The translations under genes and the position numbers were made by a program. Shown here piece after piece: positions 7,347-13,220 of a stretch of DNA of 13,220 nucleotides. Under the pieces are notes generated by a model. The model was not told the DNA's origin. It saw nothing but the letters and a program-made list of their open reading frames with translations, and did no database searches. The stretch is from positions 1 through 13,220 of the forward strand of contig CAJUNT010000043.1 in NCBI GenBank assembly GCA_910587735.1, written 5' to 3'. The stretch is from an uncultured Clostridia bacterium (GTDB lineage Bacteria; Bacillota; Clostridia; Lachnospirales; Anaerotignaceae). Within the stretch, counting starts at the first letter, position 1. Each line of letters starts with the position of its first letter.

Positions 7347-7772
7347 TTGAATAAAAACCTCACCAGCGGGCAACTTATAAAACAGCTTCATGATGCAATC
7401 GAAAGGCAGGCAAACAATTCACTGCGTCAGAATGACTTGACTATGGTTCAAATATGGGTACTGCTTTCACTGAATGAAAAATATGAAAAAACCTATTCAT
7501 TTAAAGAACTGGAACATATTTTAGGGGTAGCACAATCCACTTGTGCTGGAATTGTAAAAAGGCTTGCATTAAAAAAGCTGGTTGACTGTTTTACCGACCC
7601 AAACGACAAGCGTATGAAACTTGTTCGCATCACTCCGGCAGGTGAAAAATGTTGCCAAGACGCTACACAAAATATTATGAAAATGGAACAAACCATGTTT
7701 CGCGGATTATCCGAAGAAGAAAAGACTATGTTTCACAGTCTGCTACAAAGGATAAACGAGAACATGAAATAA
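7347..7772 (+). CDS. MarR-family transcriptional regulator
   Basis: A 141-residue winged-helix regulator of typical MarR length. Helices at about 6-35 and 105-140 would form the dimer interface. The DNA-binding core spans about 36-100, with the recognition helix near A-Q-S-T-C-A-G-I-V-K-R-L (62-73) and the wing D-P-N-D-K-R-M-K-L-V-R-I-T (84-96). The start is TTG at 7347, seven bases after AAGGAGG; the ATG at 7308 overlaps the promoter -10 and lacks a ribosome site. It stands 174 nt before a MATE exporter on the same strand, the same logic as mepR-mepA of Staphylococcus, so it probably represses itself and the exporter until a ligand binds. The gene belongs to a stretch visibly richer in GC than the surroundings. 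Confidence 0.9.
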   Translation: MNKNLTSGQLIKQLHDAIERQANNSLRQNDLTMVQIWVLLSLNEKYEKTYSFKELEHILGVAQSTCAGIVKRLALKKLVDCFTDPNDKRMKLVRITPAGEKCCQDATQNIMKMEQTMFRGLSEEEKTMFHSLLQRINENMK

Positions 7773-7798
7773 ATGCCTGCTCAATTAAGCAGGCATTT
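7772..7798. terminator. Hairpin at the marR stop (weak terminator or attenuator)
   Basis: A perfect 11-bp hairpin (AAATGCCTGCT with AGCAGGCATTT, 6-nt loop) starts at the marR stop codon. It is followed by ATCCC rather than a T run, so termination is probably partial. A smaller ACCCG/CGGGT hairpin follows at 7873-7890. Confidence 0.45.
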
Positions 7799-7946
7799 AT
7801 CCCAAACAAATTGATAGCTTGCTTTCAAATTGTCTAATAGAAAAGCAAAAAGAGTATAAGCTAATGATAGAAACCCGTTACAAAGCGGGTATTTATAAAA
7901 ACCATTTCAATAGCTTGCTTTTAAAAATATTTAAGGAGGTAAACTT

Positions 7947-9311
7947 ATGGAACAGAAATCACTGAAAGTATTTGAATCAATGCCTATACCTAAAGCAGTA
8001 TTTAAAAATGCCCTGCCTGCTATGGTGGCTATGCTTATGGTATTAGTCTACAATCTGGCTGATACATTCTTTATCGGTCAGACACATAATGTATTACAGA
8101 TTGCCGCTGTTTCACTTGCAACGCCTGTATTTTTGATGTTTATGGCAGTAGGAACAGCGTTCGGAATTGGTGGCACTTCCGTTATCTCTCGTGCATTAGG
8201 AGAAGGAAGAAAGGACTATGCAAAGAAAGTTTGTTCTTTCTGTATGTGGGGCTGTGTGATTGTTGGTGTCGGTATGGCTGTCTTATTTTTGATTTTTATG
8301 GAACCGATACTTTCCCTTATCGGAGCAAGTTCTGATACATGGGATTTCGCTAAAACCTATCTAATGATTGTCGTATATAGTGGACCTTTTGTGCTTATCT
8401 CCAACTGTTACGCTAATGTAATTCGTACAGAGGGAGAATCGGGAAAGGCTATGATGGGACAGCTTTTAGGAAATCTGTTGAACGTGATTCTTGACCCGAT
8501 TATGATTTTAGTTTTTGATTGGAATATTGCTGGAGCTGCTATCGCTACTGTAATCGGGAATATGTTCGGGGCAGTATATTACATTTTTTATTTTCTTCAT
8601 GGAAAATCAAGTCTTAGCATTCGGTTGAAATATTTTACATTAAAAGAAAAAATTTGTAGTAGTGTTCTTGTTATTGGTGTACCCGCCGCATTAGGCTCTA
8701 TGCTGATGAGCGTTTCACAAATCATTATCAACAGCCAAATGGCAGAATATGGTGATATGACGATTGCTGGAATGGGTGTTGCCATGAAAGTTGTAACGAT
8801 TACAGGTATGGTATGTATGGGACTGGGGCAAGGCGTACAGCCTTTGCTAGGATATTGTATAGGTGCAAAGCTATGGAAACGGTTCAATGACGCGTTTCAG
8901 TTCTCTATCATTTTTTCATTGATTTTAGGCGTTGTATTGACCATTATTTGCTATCTGTTTACGAATCAAATTGTCAGTGTGTTTTTAACTGATGTGACAG
9001 CATTTGATTATGCCGTTCAGTTTGCAAAAATATTACTTACAACAAGCTTCATGTTTGGTGTATTTTATGTCCTCATAAACGCCTTACAGGCTATGGGAGC
9101 TGCTACTGCTTCACTGATTATCAATTTAAGTAGACAAGGAATGATTTTCATTCCCTCTCTGTTTATTCTCAAAGCAGTTTTGGGACTTACTGGCTTAGTT
9201 TGGGCGCAACCAGTAGCAGACATTCTTTCTATATTGCTTGCTACTGTTTTATATATCAACACATACAAAAAATTAAGCACACAAAAAAATGTAACACTTC
9301 AGGAAACATAA
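7947..9311 (+). CDS. MATE-family multidrug efflux transporter
   Basis: A 454-residue inner-membrane exporter with about 12 hydrophobic segments in two six-helix halves, the usual MATE size. Family features include the start P-K-A-V-F-K-N-A-L-P-A-M (15-26), Y-N-L-A-D-T-F-F-I-G (35-44), G-I-G-G-T-S-V-I-S-R-A-L-G-E-G (73-87), and the second-half counterpart G-M-G-Q-type G-L-G-Q-G-V-Q-P-L-L-G-Y. Such proteins expel cationic drugs and dyes in exchange for Na+ or H+; the substrate cannot be told. AAGGAGG lies nine bases before the ATG. It follows marR on the same strand with a hairpin-bearing 174-nt leader. Directly behind its stop, in the same frame, lies the end of a tyrosine recombinase, indicating a recombination junction. 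GC content is higher than the flanks (27 of 60 at 8221-8280). Confidence 0.92.
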   Translation: MEQKSLKVFESMPIPKAVFKNALPAMVAMLMVLVYNLADTFFIGQTHNVLQIAAVSLATPVFLMFMAVGTAFGIGGTSVISRALGEGRKDYAKKVCSFCMWGCVIVGVGMAVLFLIFMEPILSLIGASSDTWDFAKTYLMIVVYSGPFVLISNCYANVIRTEGESGKAMMGQLLGNLLNVILDPIMILVFDWNIAGAAIATVIGNMFGAVYYIFYFLHGKSSLSIRLKYFTLKEKICSSVLVIGVPAALGSMLMSVSQIIINSQMAEYGDMTIAGMGVAMKVVTITGMVCMGLGQGVQPLLGYCIGAKLWKRFNDAFQFSIIFSLILGVVLTIICYLFTNQIVSVFLTDVTAFDYAVQFAKILLTTSFMFGVFYVLINALQAMGAATASLIINLSRQGMIFIPSLFILKAVLGLTGLVWAQPVADILSILLATVLYINTYKKLSTQKNVTLQET

Positions 9312-9449
9312 CCAGCAAAGGAACAGCTTGGACACGCCGACATACAAACAACACTCAATATCTATACTCATCTGGATTCGGAGTATAAAGAGAAAAAAAT
9401 ACAAAAGCTAGATGAATTTTTAAATGAAGAAAAAACACTTGTATTATAA
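9312..9449 (+). pseudogene. C-terminal remnant of a phage/ICE-type tyrosine recombinase
   Basis: Forty-five codons begin directly after the MATE stop, in the same frame, and end with TAA at 9447-9449. They match the end of Firmicutes tyrosine integrases: K-E-Q-L-G-H-A-D-I-Q-T-T-L-N-I-Y-T-H-L followed by a charged helix K-E-K-K-I-Q-K-L-D-E-F-L. The late catalytic His (visible residue 8) and the nucleophilic Tyr (18) are present. The core-binding domain, both catalytic arginines and any start codon are absent, so it cannot be active. It marks a former mobile element whose cargo probably includes marR and the MATE gene. A strong terminator follows 12 nt later. Confidence 0.88.
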
Positions 9450-9460
9450 ATATATCATTT

Positions 9461-9490
9461 AAAAAAGACAGCAAAATGCTGTCTTTTTTT
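9461..9490. terminator. Intrinsic terminator after the recombinase remnant
   Basis: A 12-bp stem, A6-GACAGC with GCTGTC-T6, around an AAAAT loop and followed by a T run. It should end transcripts from the marR-MATE unit and works on paper in both directions. Confidence 0.88.
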
Positions 9491-9953
9491 ATTTCAAAAT
9501 TGGTATTTTCTGTATATTGTTGTCAGGCTTCATAATGTATAGCATTGATTAAAAATACATAATTATAGCATTAAAATGTATAAATATACTATAAATTATG
9601 AAGTATCAAAAAATTTTGACTTGCATATTGACTTGCATAATTTTTGATAAATAACGCAAATAAGCATAAAAAATGCAAATTTTTGATATTTCCAATTTTT
9701 CCTAATTTATTGATTAGTTTAAAAAATAGTTAAAAGACTTTTGGTAATTTGATTAAAAATGCATTTTAAAATTACAAAAAAATTTTAGTAACTACTTTTA
9801 TTTTTCTGAAAAAAATTTTTATAAGTATGTGCTTTTATTATGAAATCATTTTAAACTAAAAATCAAACTAGAAATTAGGAAAAAGAGAAAAATTTGTTTA
9901 TTATAAATATAAAAACAAAGTAGAATTTAGTCATAATGTTTACTATTTTGATA
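9491..9953. other. Gene-free AT-rich interval with clustered short repeats
   Basis: About 460 nt without a credible gene. Its only structure is the repeat cluster at 9604-9688 and a TTTGTTT/AAACAAA inverted repeat near 9893-9918. No known integrase core site or riboswitch is recognised. Confidence 0.5.
9604..9688. repeat. Tandem and inverted short repeats downstream of the recombinase remnant
   Basis: TTGACTTGCATA occurs twice in perfect tandem (9616-9627, 9628-9639). AATTTTTGATA occurs directly at 9639-9649 and 9678-9688, and nearly inverted at 9604-9615 (TATCAAAAAATT). Such arrays resemble arm-type sites of integrases or regulator sites, but which one is unknown. Confidence 0.5.
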
Positions 9954-9982
9954 TTGACAAAATGTGCCAAATAATATATTAT
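9954..9982 (+). promoter_or_regulatory. Promoter of the M56-BlaI operon
   Basis: TTGACA (9954-9959), a 17-nt spacer and TATTAT (9977-9982), about 40 nt before the M56 gene. I could not find a convincing TACA/TGTA dyad of the classical BlaI/MecI operator type here. Confidence 0.7.
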
Positions 9983-10021
9983 TAAACCTATAATAAAATA
10001 GTTCTAAAGGGAGAGGAAAGA

Positions 10022-11353
10022 ATGATTTCATTTCAGAGCAACATACTTTTTATCATGTCATTATCTGGAACTGTTTTATTTGCATTGTACATTGTGACTT
10101 CCCTATACACACAGGCACATTTTACTGCAAAATGGCGATACAATTTATTAAAAGTATGTTTGCTTTTTTATCTGTTCCCCTTTCCAGAGTTTCGATACTA
10201 TATGCAAGACGTGTTACAAGCACTGCATATTACTATCCCTTACCACTGGTGGAGCGATGAGAATATTGTCGGTAATATGAAATTTATCAGAAATACCATT
10301 CATGTAGGCTCTGACAGATGGATATTATCCGATGTAGTCAAATATGCTTGGGGAATTGTGATATTTTCGGGAGTCACAGCAGTTATCATCATTATAGTAC
10401 AGGTTGCAAGATATTTTATAGCAAGAAGAAAACTTACAAAAAGTACAGTATACAAAGAGAAAAAAGAGGCAATAGCAATTTTCAAAAAAATAAAAAAGGA
10501 GTTGAATATAAAAGAAAATGTACAATTAATTTATACTGAAAATTGTGACAGCCCTTTTACAACAGGATTATTTTCACCTGTGATAGTGCTTCCATATAAC
10601 ACAGACTATACTGTGGAACAATTAGATTTTATACTAAGACATGAATTGATACATATCAAAAACAAAGACTTTATTGTAAAATTTATTGCGATTGCAGTTG
10701 TAGCACTTCATTGGTTTAATCCGATTTGCATTTTTCTGTATTTTGAAATATGGAGCATGAGTGAAATATATTGCGACAGTGAAACAGTAAAAAATTATGA
10801 TGATGATATGATAGAAAAGTATTGTTTTTATATGGTGGATTTATCTGCCTACGATTATGTCAAAAGTAAGAAGTTGTTTTATACGGAATTAATTAGTGAA
10901 CATTCTTGTATGATGAAAAGAAGGGTATTAAACTTGAAAAAAGGAAATAGAAAAAAGGGAGTTTTACCAATTATAACAGCATTTGTGATGTGCTGTTTGA
11001 GTATGAACACAGTATTTGCTTATGAAGCACCAGTTATAATGGAATTGCAAGAGTGGGAAGAAGTAGGTAATACAGGTATTGTAGAATTACTTTCATTAGA
11101 AGAACCAATAATAGCTAATTTGTGGAATGATAAAGTAATTGTAGATAATGAAGGAAATACTTACGAAATAGGAAATGAAGAAAAGGCATTATGTAAGCAC
11201 AACTATGTATCTTGTACATTTAAAGACCATAAACTTCATTCTGATGGTAGTTGTACAACTTATTTATATGAAGCTGATAAATGTACAGAATGTGGTAATT
11301 TAATTAATAAAGAATTAGTAAATGAATTGTCTTATAAAAAATGCCCTCACTAA
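10022..11353 (+). CDS. BlaR1/MecR1-like M56 metalloprotease with Cys/His-rich extracytoplasmic tail
   Basis: A 443-residue membrane zinc protease. Hydrophobic segments lie at about 4-26, 43-55, 107-130, 217-240 and 314-333. The zinc site H207-E-L-I-H211 and the downstream glutamate in S-E248-I-Y-C-D identify family M56; H-W-F-N-P follows as in BlaR1. Such proteins sense an external signal and inactivate a BlaI-type repressor inside the cell. The C-terminal part differs from BlaR1: no penicillin-binding domain, only about 110 residues after the last segment. This tail carries V-D-N-E-G-N-T-Y-E-I (374-383), then C391, C398, C411, C421-T-E-C424 and C441-P-H443, resembling a small zinc-ribbon or disulfide domain. 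GGGAGAGG precedes the ATG. The BlaI-like gene starts 21 nt after the stop, so the two are one operon. Confidence 0.88.
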   Translation: MISFQSNILFIMSLSGTVLFALYIVTSLYTQAHFTAKWRYNLLKVCLLFYLFPFPEFRYYMQDVLQALHITIPYHWWSDENIVGNMKFIRNTIHVGSDRWILSDVVKYAWGIVIFSGVTAVIIIIVQVARYFIARRKLTKSTVYKEKKEAIAIFKKIKKELNIKENVQLIYTENCDSPFTTGLFSPVIVLPYNTDYTVEQLDFILRHELIHIKNKDFIVKFIAIAVVALHWFNPICIFLYFEIWSMSEIYCDSETVKNYDDDMIEKYCFYMVDLSAYDYVKSKKLFYTELISEHSCMMKRRVLNLKKGNRKKGVLPIITAFVMCCLSMNTVFAYEAPVIMELQEWEEVGNTGIVELLSLEEPIIANLWNDKVIVDNEGNTYEIGNEEKALCKHNYVSCTFKDHKLHSDGSCTTYLYEADKCTECGNLINKELVNELSYKKCPH

Positions 11354-11374
11354 AAAGAAAAGGAGCATTTGCTT

Positions 11375-11758
11375 ATGAAAAAGAATTATGGTTTGACCAA
11401 TACAGAAATGCAGATTATGGAAAAATTTTGGGAAGAAAATAAAAGATTTTCTTATAGAGAATTATCAGAATATATGAATGGTACACTTGACAAAAAGTGG
11501 AAAAAACAGACATTAAGCACTTATTTAACAAACCTTCAAAAAATGGGTTTGATTGAGGTAGATGATAGTGGTAAAAACTATATTTATTACGCTACTTGTA
11601 CCAAAAAAGAAGTGGTGCAGAAATGGACAAGAAAATTAGTAAAAACATCTTTTAATAATTCTATATTCAATTTTGTATCTGCTTTTACTGGAGGACAAAA
11701 ATTAACTCGTGAAGAAGCAGAAGAATTGAAAGAACTGTTTCATTCTGAGGATAAATAA
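11375..11758 (+). CDS. BlaI/MecI-family transcriptional repressor
   Basis: A 127-residue winged-helix protein of normal BlaI length. The N-terminal domain shows L-T-N-T-E-M-Q-I-M-E-K-F-W-E-E (7-21), the recognition region W-K-K-Q-T-L-S-T-Y-L-T-N-L (48-60) with K-M-G-L-I-E (62-67), and the wing G-K-N-Y-I-Y-Y. The C-terminal dimerisation helices follow (about 78-127), ending in E-E-A-E-E-L-K-E-L-F. The ATG at 11375 is chosen over the TTG at 11369 because AAAAGGAG sits nine bases away from the ATG and only three from the TTG. It is co-transcribed with the M56 protease, which is expected to relieve its repression. Its targets are probably its own operon and the secreted-protein genes downstream; the operators were not identified. 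Confidence 0.9.
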   Translation: MKKNYGLTNTEMQIMEKFWEENKRFSYRELSEYMNGTLDKKWKKQTLSTYLTNLQKMGLIEVDDSGKNYIYYATCTKKEVVQKWTRKLVKTSFNNSIFNFVSAFTGGQKLTREEAEELKELFHSEDK

Positions 11759-11838
11759 TACAGCTTTTGGCTGATATTATAAATATAAAATAGAAAGAGT
11801 GATATTGCAGTGCGTTGAAGAGGTGGATAACAAAAGTA

Positions 11839-11909
11839 AAAATGCCTTATAATATAGAGTTTTCCTTGCGTGCGGCATGATAAAATTCTATGTTTTTATA
11901 AGACATTTT
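11839..11909. promoter_or_regulatory. Large imperfect hairpin upstream of the secreted-protein gene
   Basis: Arm 11839-11852 pairs with 11896-11909 (13 of 14), then 11854-11863 pairs with 11882-11891 (9 of 10 plus a G-T/G-U pair). The apex is an 18-nt loop with GC-rich TGCGTGCGGCA. The TATAAT-like 11848-11853 lies in the left arm. There is no T run, so a simple terminator is unlikely. It could be a leader structure, a processing site or a small palindromic insertion. Confidence 0.6.
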
Positions 11910-11967
11910 CCTAAGTGTAACACATAAAAGGCAAAATTTCAAATGTTAATTTAGGAGGAAATGTATT

Positions 11968-12552
11968 ATGAAAAAAGTTTTAGCATTATTATTGGCAACA
12001 ACTATGGGTTTAACAAATTTAGTTCCAGCATTTGCAGCTACATCATTAGATGAATTTTATAGTAGTACTACATCAAATGAACCCCATAGTGAAAAAGTTT
12101 TAGTTGAACATGAAGTAGAAACTATTGCAGATGATGAGGGAAATATATATGAAATTGAAATGAACTGATATCGAAACATAAAAGATGTAGATGCAAGAGG
12201 AATTTTTCCAGAACATGAAGTTGGATATGTTGATACTTTTGAATTTAAGGTTACAAATAATCAATTAGGTGTAGTTGGTCTTGTTGGAGGGACGCCTGTT
12301 TCAGATAAAGTCAAGGACAAAATAGCAGAACTGGTAGCAAAAAAACTTTCAGCAAAAATTGGAGCAAGTCTTTTACCAGGTATCAATATTGCTTCTTGGA
12401 TAATTGGAGGAATTGCAACAATAAATTCTATCTATGGTAACACAGGATTTATTGCGACTGTAGAATGTGAATATTCATCTGTTTTTATCCATAGTCAAGG
12501 GCATGATATGTATGGCTGGGATTTGAAAAAAATTTATTTAGGTACTTATTAA
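11968..12552 (+). pseudogene. Secreted protein gene interrupted by an in-frame TGA
   Basis: AGGAGG precedes the ATG at 11968. Residues 1-23 are a clear signal peptide (M-K-K, hydrophobic core, A-F-A|A). The mature part has E-T-I-A-D-D-E-G-N-I-Y-E-I-E (51-64) and meets TGA at codon 67 (12166-12168). The same frame then stays open for 127 more codons to TAA at 12550-12552, with ordinary codon use and protein-like content. That part includes an amphipathic lysine-rich helix (about 112-132) and a Gly/Ile-rich hydrophobic stretch, G-I-N-I-A-S-W-I-I-G-G-I-A (138-150), suggestive of a membrane-active or bacteriocin-like protein. No start or ribosome site follows the TGA, so the second half is not a separate gene. 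A 66-residue secreted product is still possible. I do not recognise the family. Confidence 0.7.
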
Positions 12553-12629
12553 AAAAGAAAAATATCATGGTTAGATGATGTAACACGAAAAATAAAAATA
12601 TATAGCATCTGATTTTGAGGGGATTTTAT

Positions 12630-13112
12630 ATGAAAAAAATATTTCTCTATTTTGTATATTTATTGCTTTTGATTTCATTGTTTACTGTTATAGATTTATC
12701 AAATGTAAAGCGTGAAAGCAATTTGATTTTGTTGTCTGATAATAGTATTATTGAAATAGGTGATCATAATTATCACAAATTCTATAATATGACAAAGCAT
12801 TCTTCCGCTCCTGACCAAAAAAGTGGAGAAATTATCAAAAATTGGGGCTTCATCGGAGGAATCAATGACATAGGTACTATCACAACAGGGCAGAATAGTG
12901 TTATATCTTTCTATATAAAACCCAAAAAAGGAAAAGTGAAATGTCTTATCCAAAATATAGAAGCAAAAGAAATTGTTTTTTCTGATTATATTTTAGAGGA
13001 AGTGAAAACACTTTCATTAGAGGAAGGGTTGTATCGTATATTTGTGGTTGCAGATGAATTTTCTGGTAAGTGCAATATTACATATAAAAATGCAATTCTT
13101 GATACTAGTTAA
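12630..13112 (+). CDS. Membrane-anchored extracytoplasmic protein, unknown function
   Basis: A 160-residue protein. Residues 1-3 are M-K-K and 4-21 a hydrophobic segment without a good signal-peptidase site, so it probably stays anchored with its bulk outside. The rest is rich in predicted strands, with F-Y-I-K-P-K-K-G-K near 94-102, and holds two cysteines (C105 and C148) that could form a disulfide. The sequence is not recognised. The ATG at 12630 is preferred over the TTG at 12615, because GAGGGG lies seven bases before the ATG. It follows the interrupted secreted-protein frame by 77 nt on the same strand with no terminator between, so they may share a transcript. An accessory or immunity role is conceivable but only inferred from position. 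Confidence 0.7.
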   Translation: MKKIFLYFVYLLLLISLFTVIDLSNVKRESNLILLSDNSIIEIGDHNYHKFYNMTKHSSAPDQKSGEIIKNWGFIGGINDIGTITTGQNSVISFYIKPKKGKVKCLIQNIEAKEIVFSDYILEEVKTLSLEEGLYRIFVVADEFSGKCNITYKNAILDTS

Positions 13113-13220
13113 GATATCCGTTATTTTAGTATGGCTGATAATGAATATACATTATGTTCTATTTATAGGTTCTGTTAACTTAACATGAAAATAAAAATAC
13201 GAAAAAGACTTTTAAAAATA

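Larger units (their letters stand above)
7294..7924 (+). repeat. Three copies of a 13-bp motif AGCTTGCTTTyAA before marR and MATE
   Basis: Copies lie at 7294-7306, 7816-7828 and 7912-7924, identical except for one T/C. The first sits in the spacer of the marR promoter. The second sits behind a TTGATA hexamer in the marR-MATE gap and is followed by an inverted AAAGCAA at 7842-7848. The third is just before the MATE ribosome site. The placing suggests binding sites for the MarR protein; this is inferred. Confidence 0.5.

Noticed and set aside
9860..9985. Classical BlaI/MecI operator (TACA/TGTA dyad) upstream of the M56 gene
   Set aside because: No such dyad with proper spacing was found. A TGTAACAC-like string near 11917 and 12579 is short and also appears inside the MATE gene, so it is not persuasive.
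12166..12230. Selenocysteine decoding of the internal TGA
   Set aside because: No stable hairpin with the expected apical loop could be drawn directly after the TGA, and nothing in the protein suggests a redox active site.
4361..13143. 13-nt identity TATTTTAGTATGG near 4360 and near 13130
   Set aside because: A single short AT-rich match with no flanking similarity is expected by chance in this composition.
13169..13185. GGTTCTGTT followed by a TTAACTTAA-like palindrome as an IS6-family end
   Set aside because: Only the first nine bases resemble IS6-type terminal repeats, and no transposase or partner repeat is in view.

Overview
The window reads as a low-GC (AT-rich) Gram-positive chromosome, most likely a gut-type member of the Clostridia. 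The evidence is strong GGAGG-type ribosome sites, a Ktr-type potassium system, BlaI/M56 regulation, a MarR-MATE pair and a stray Firmicutes-type tyrosine recombinase end. TGA is used as a normal stop (for example at the end of ktrA), so the code is standard. I found no rRNA, tRNA or CRISPR array.

Layout. Positions 2-151 hold the 3' end of an unrecognised gene. Positions 571-4276 are a compact leftward operon: ktrB (potassium channel subunit), ktrA (its RCK regulator), a SpoU/TrmH-family RNA 2'-O-methyltransferase and a membrane-anchored metallophosphoesterase. The spacing is 20 nt, a 4-nt overlap and 27 nt. Divergent from it, 4462-6504 encodes an N6-adenine DNA methyltransferase with an N-terminal helix-turn-helix. 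Its promoter carries a perfect inverted repeat that suggests autoregulation. A truncated leftward gene (6487-6690) overlaps its 3' end and may be what is left of a partner.

Positions 6691-7346 are gene-free. They hold a promoter/terminator pair that could delimit a small RNA, and an inverted copy of a structured repeat also found at 310-552. The two copies differ by a compensated base pair in a shared hairpin.

Positions 7347-9449 look like an acquired resistance cassette: a MarR regulator (TTG start), a MATE multidrug exporter, and the last 45 codons of a tyrosine recombinase lying directly and in frame behind the MATE stop codon, closed by a strong terminator. A 13-bp motif recurs three times before marR and MATE.

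Positions 9954-13112 form the most unusual part: a BlaR1/MecR1-like M56 metalloprotease with a small Cys/His-rich extracytoplasmic tail instead of a penicillin-binding domain, a BlaI-like repressor, a secreted protein gene broken by an in-frame TGA and preceded by a large hairpin, and a membrane-anchored protein. The protease tail and the secreted protein share a D-x-E-G-N-x-Y-E-I-like motif. This suggests, without proof, a sensor and secreted-protein circuit unrelated to beta-lactams.
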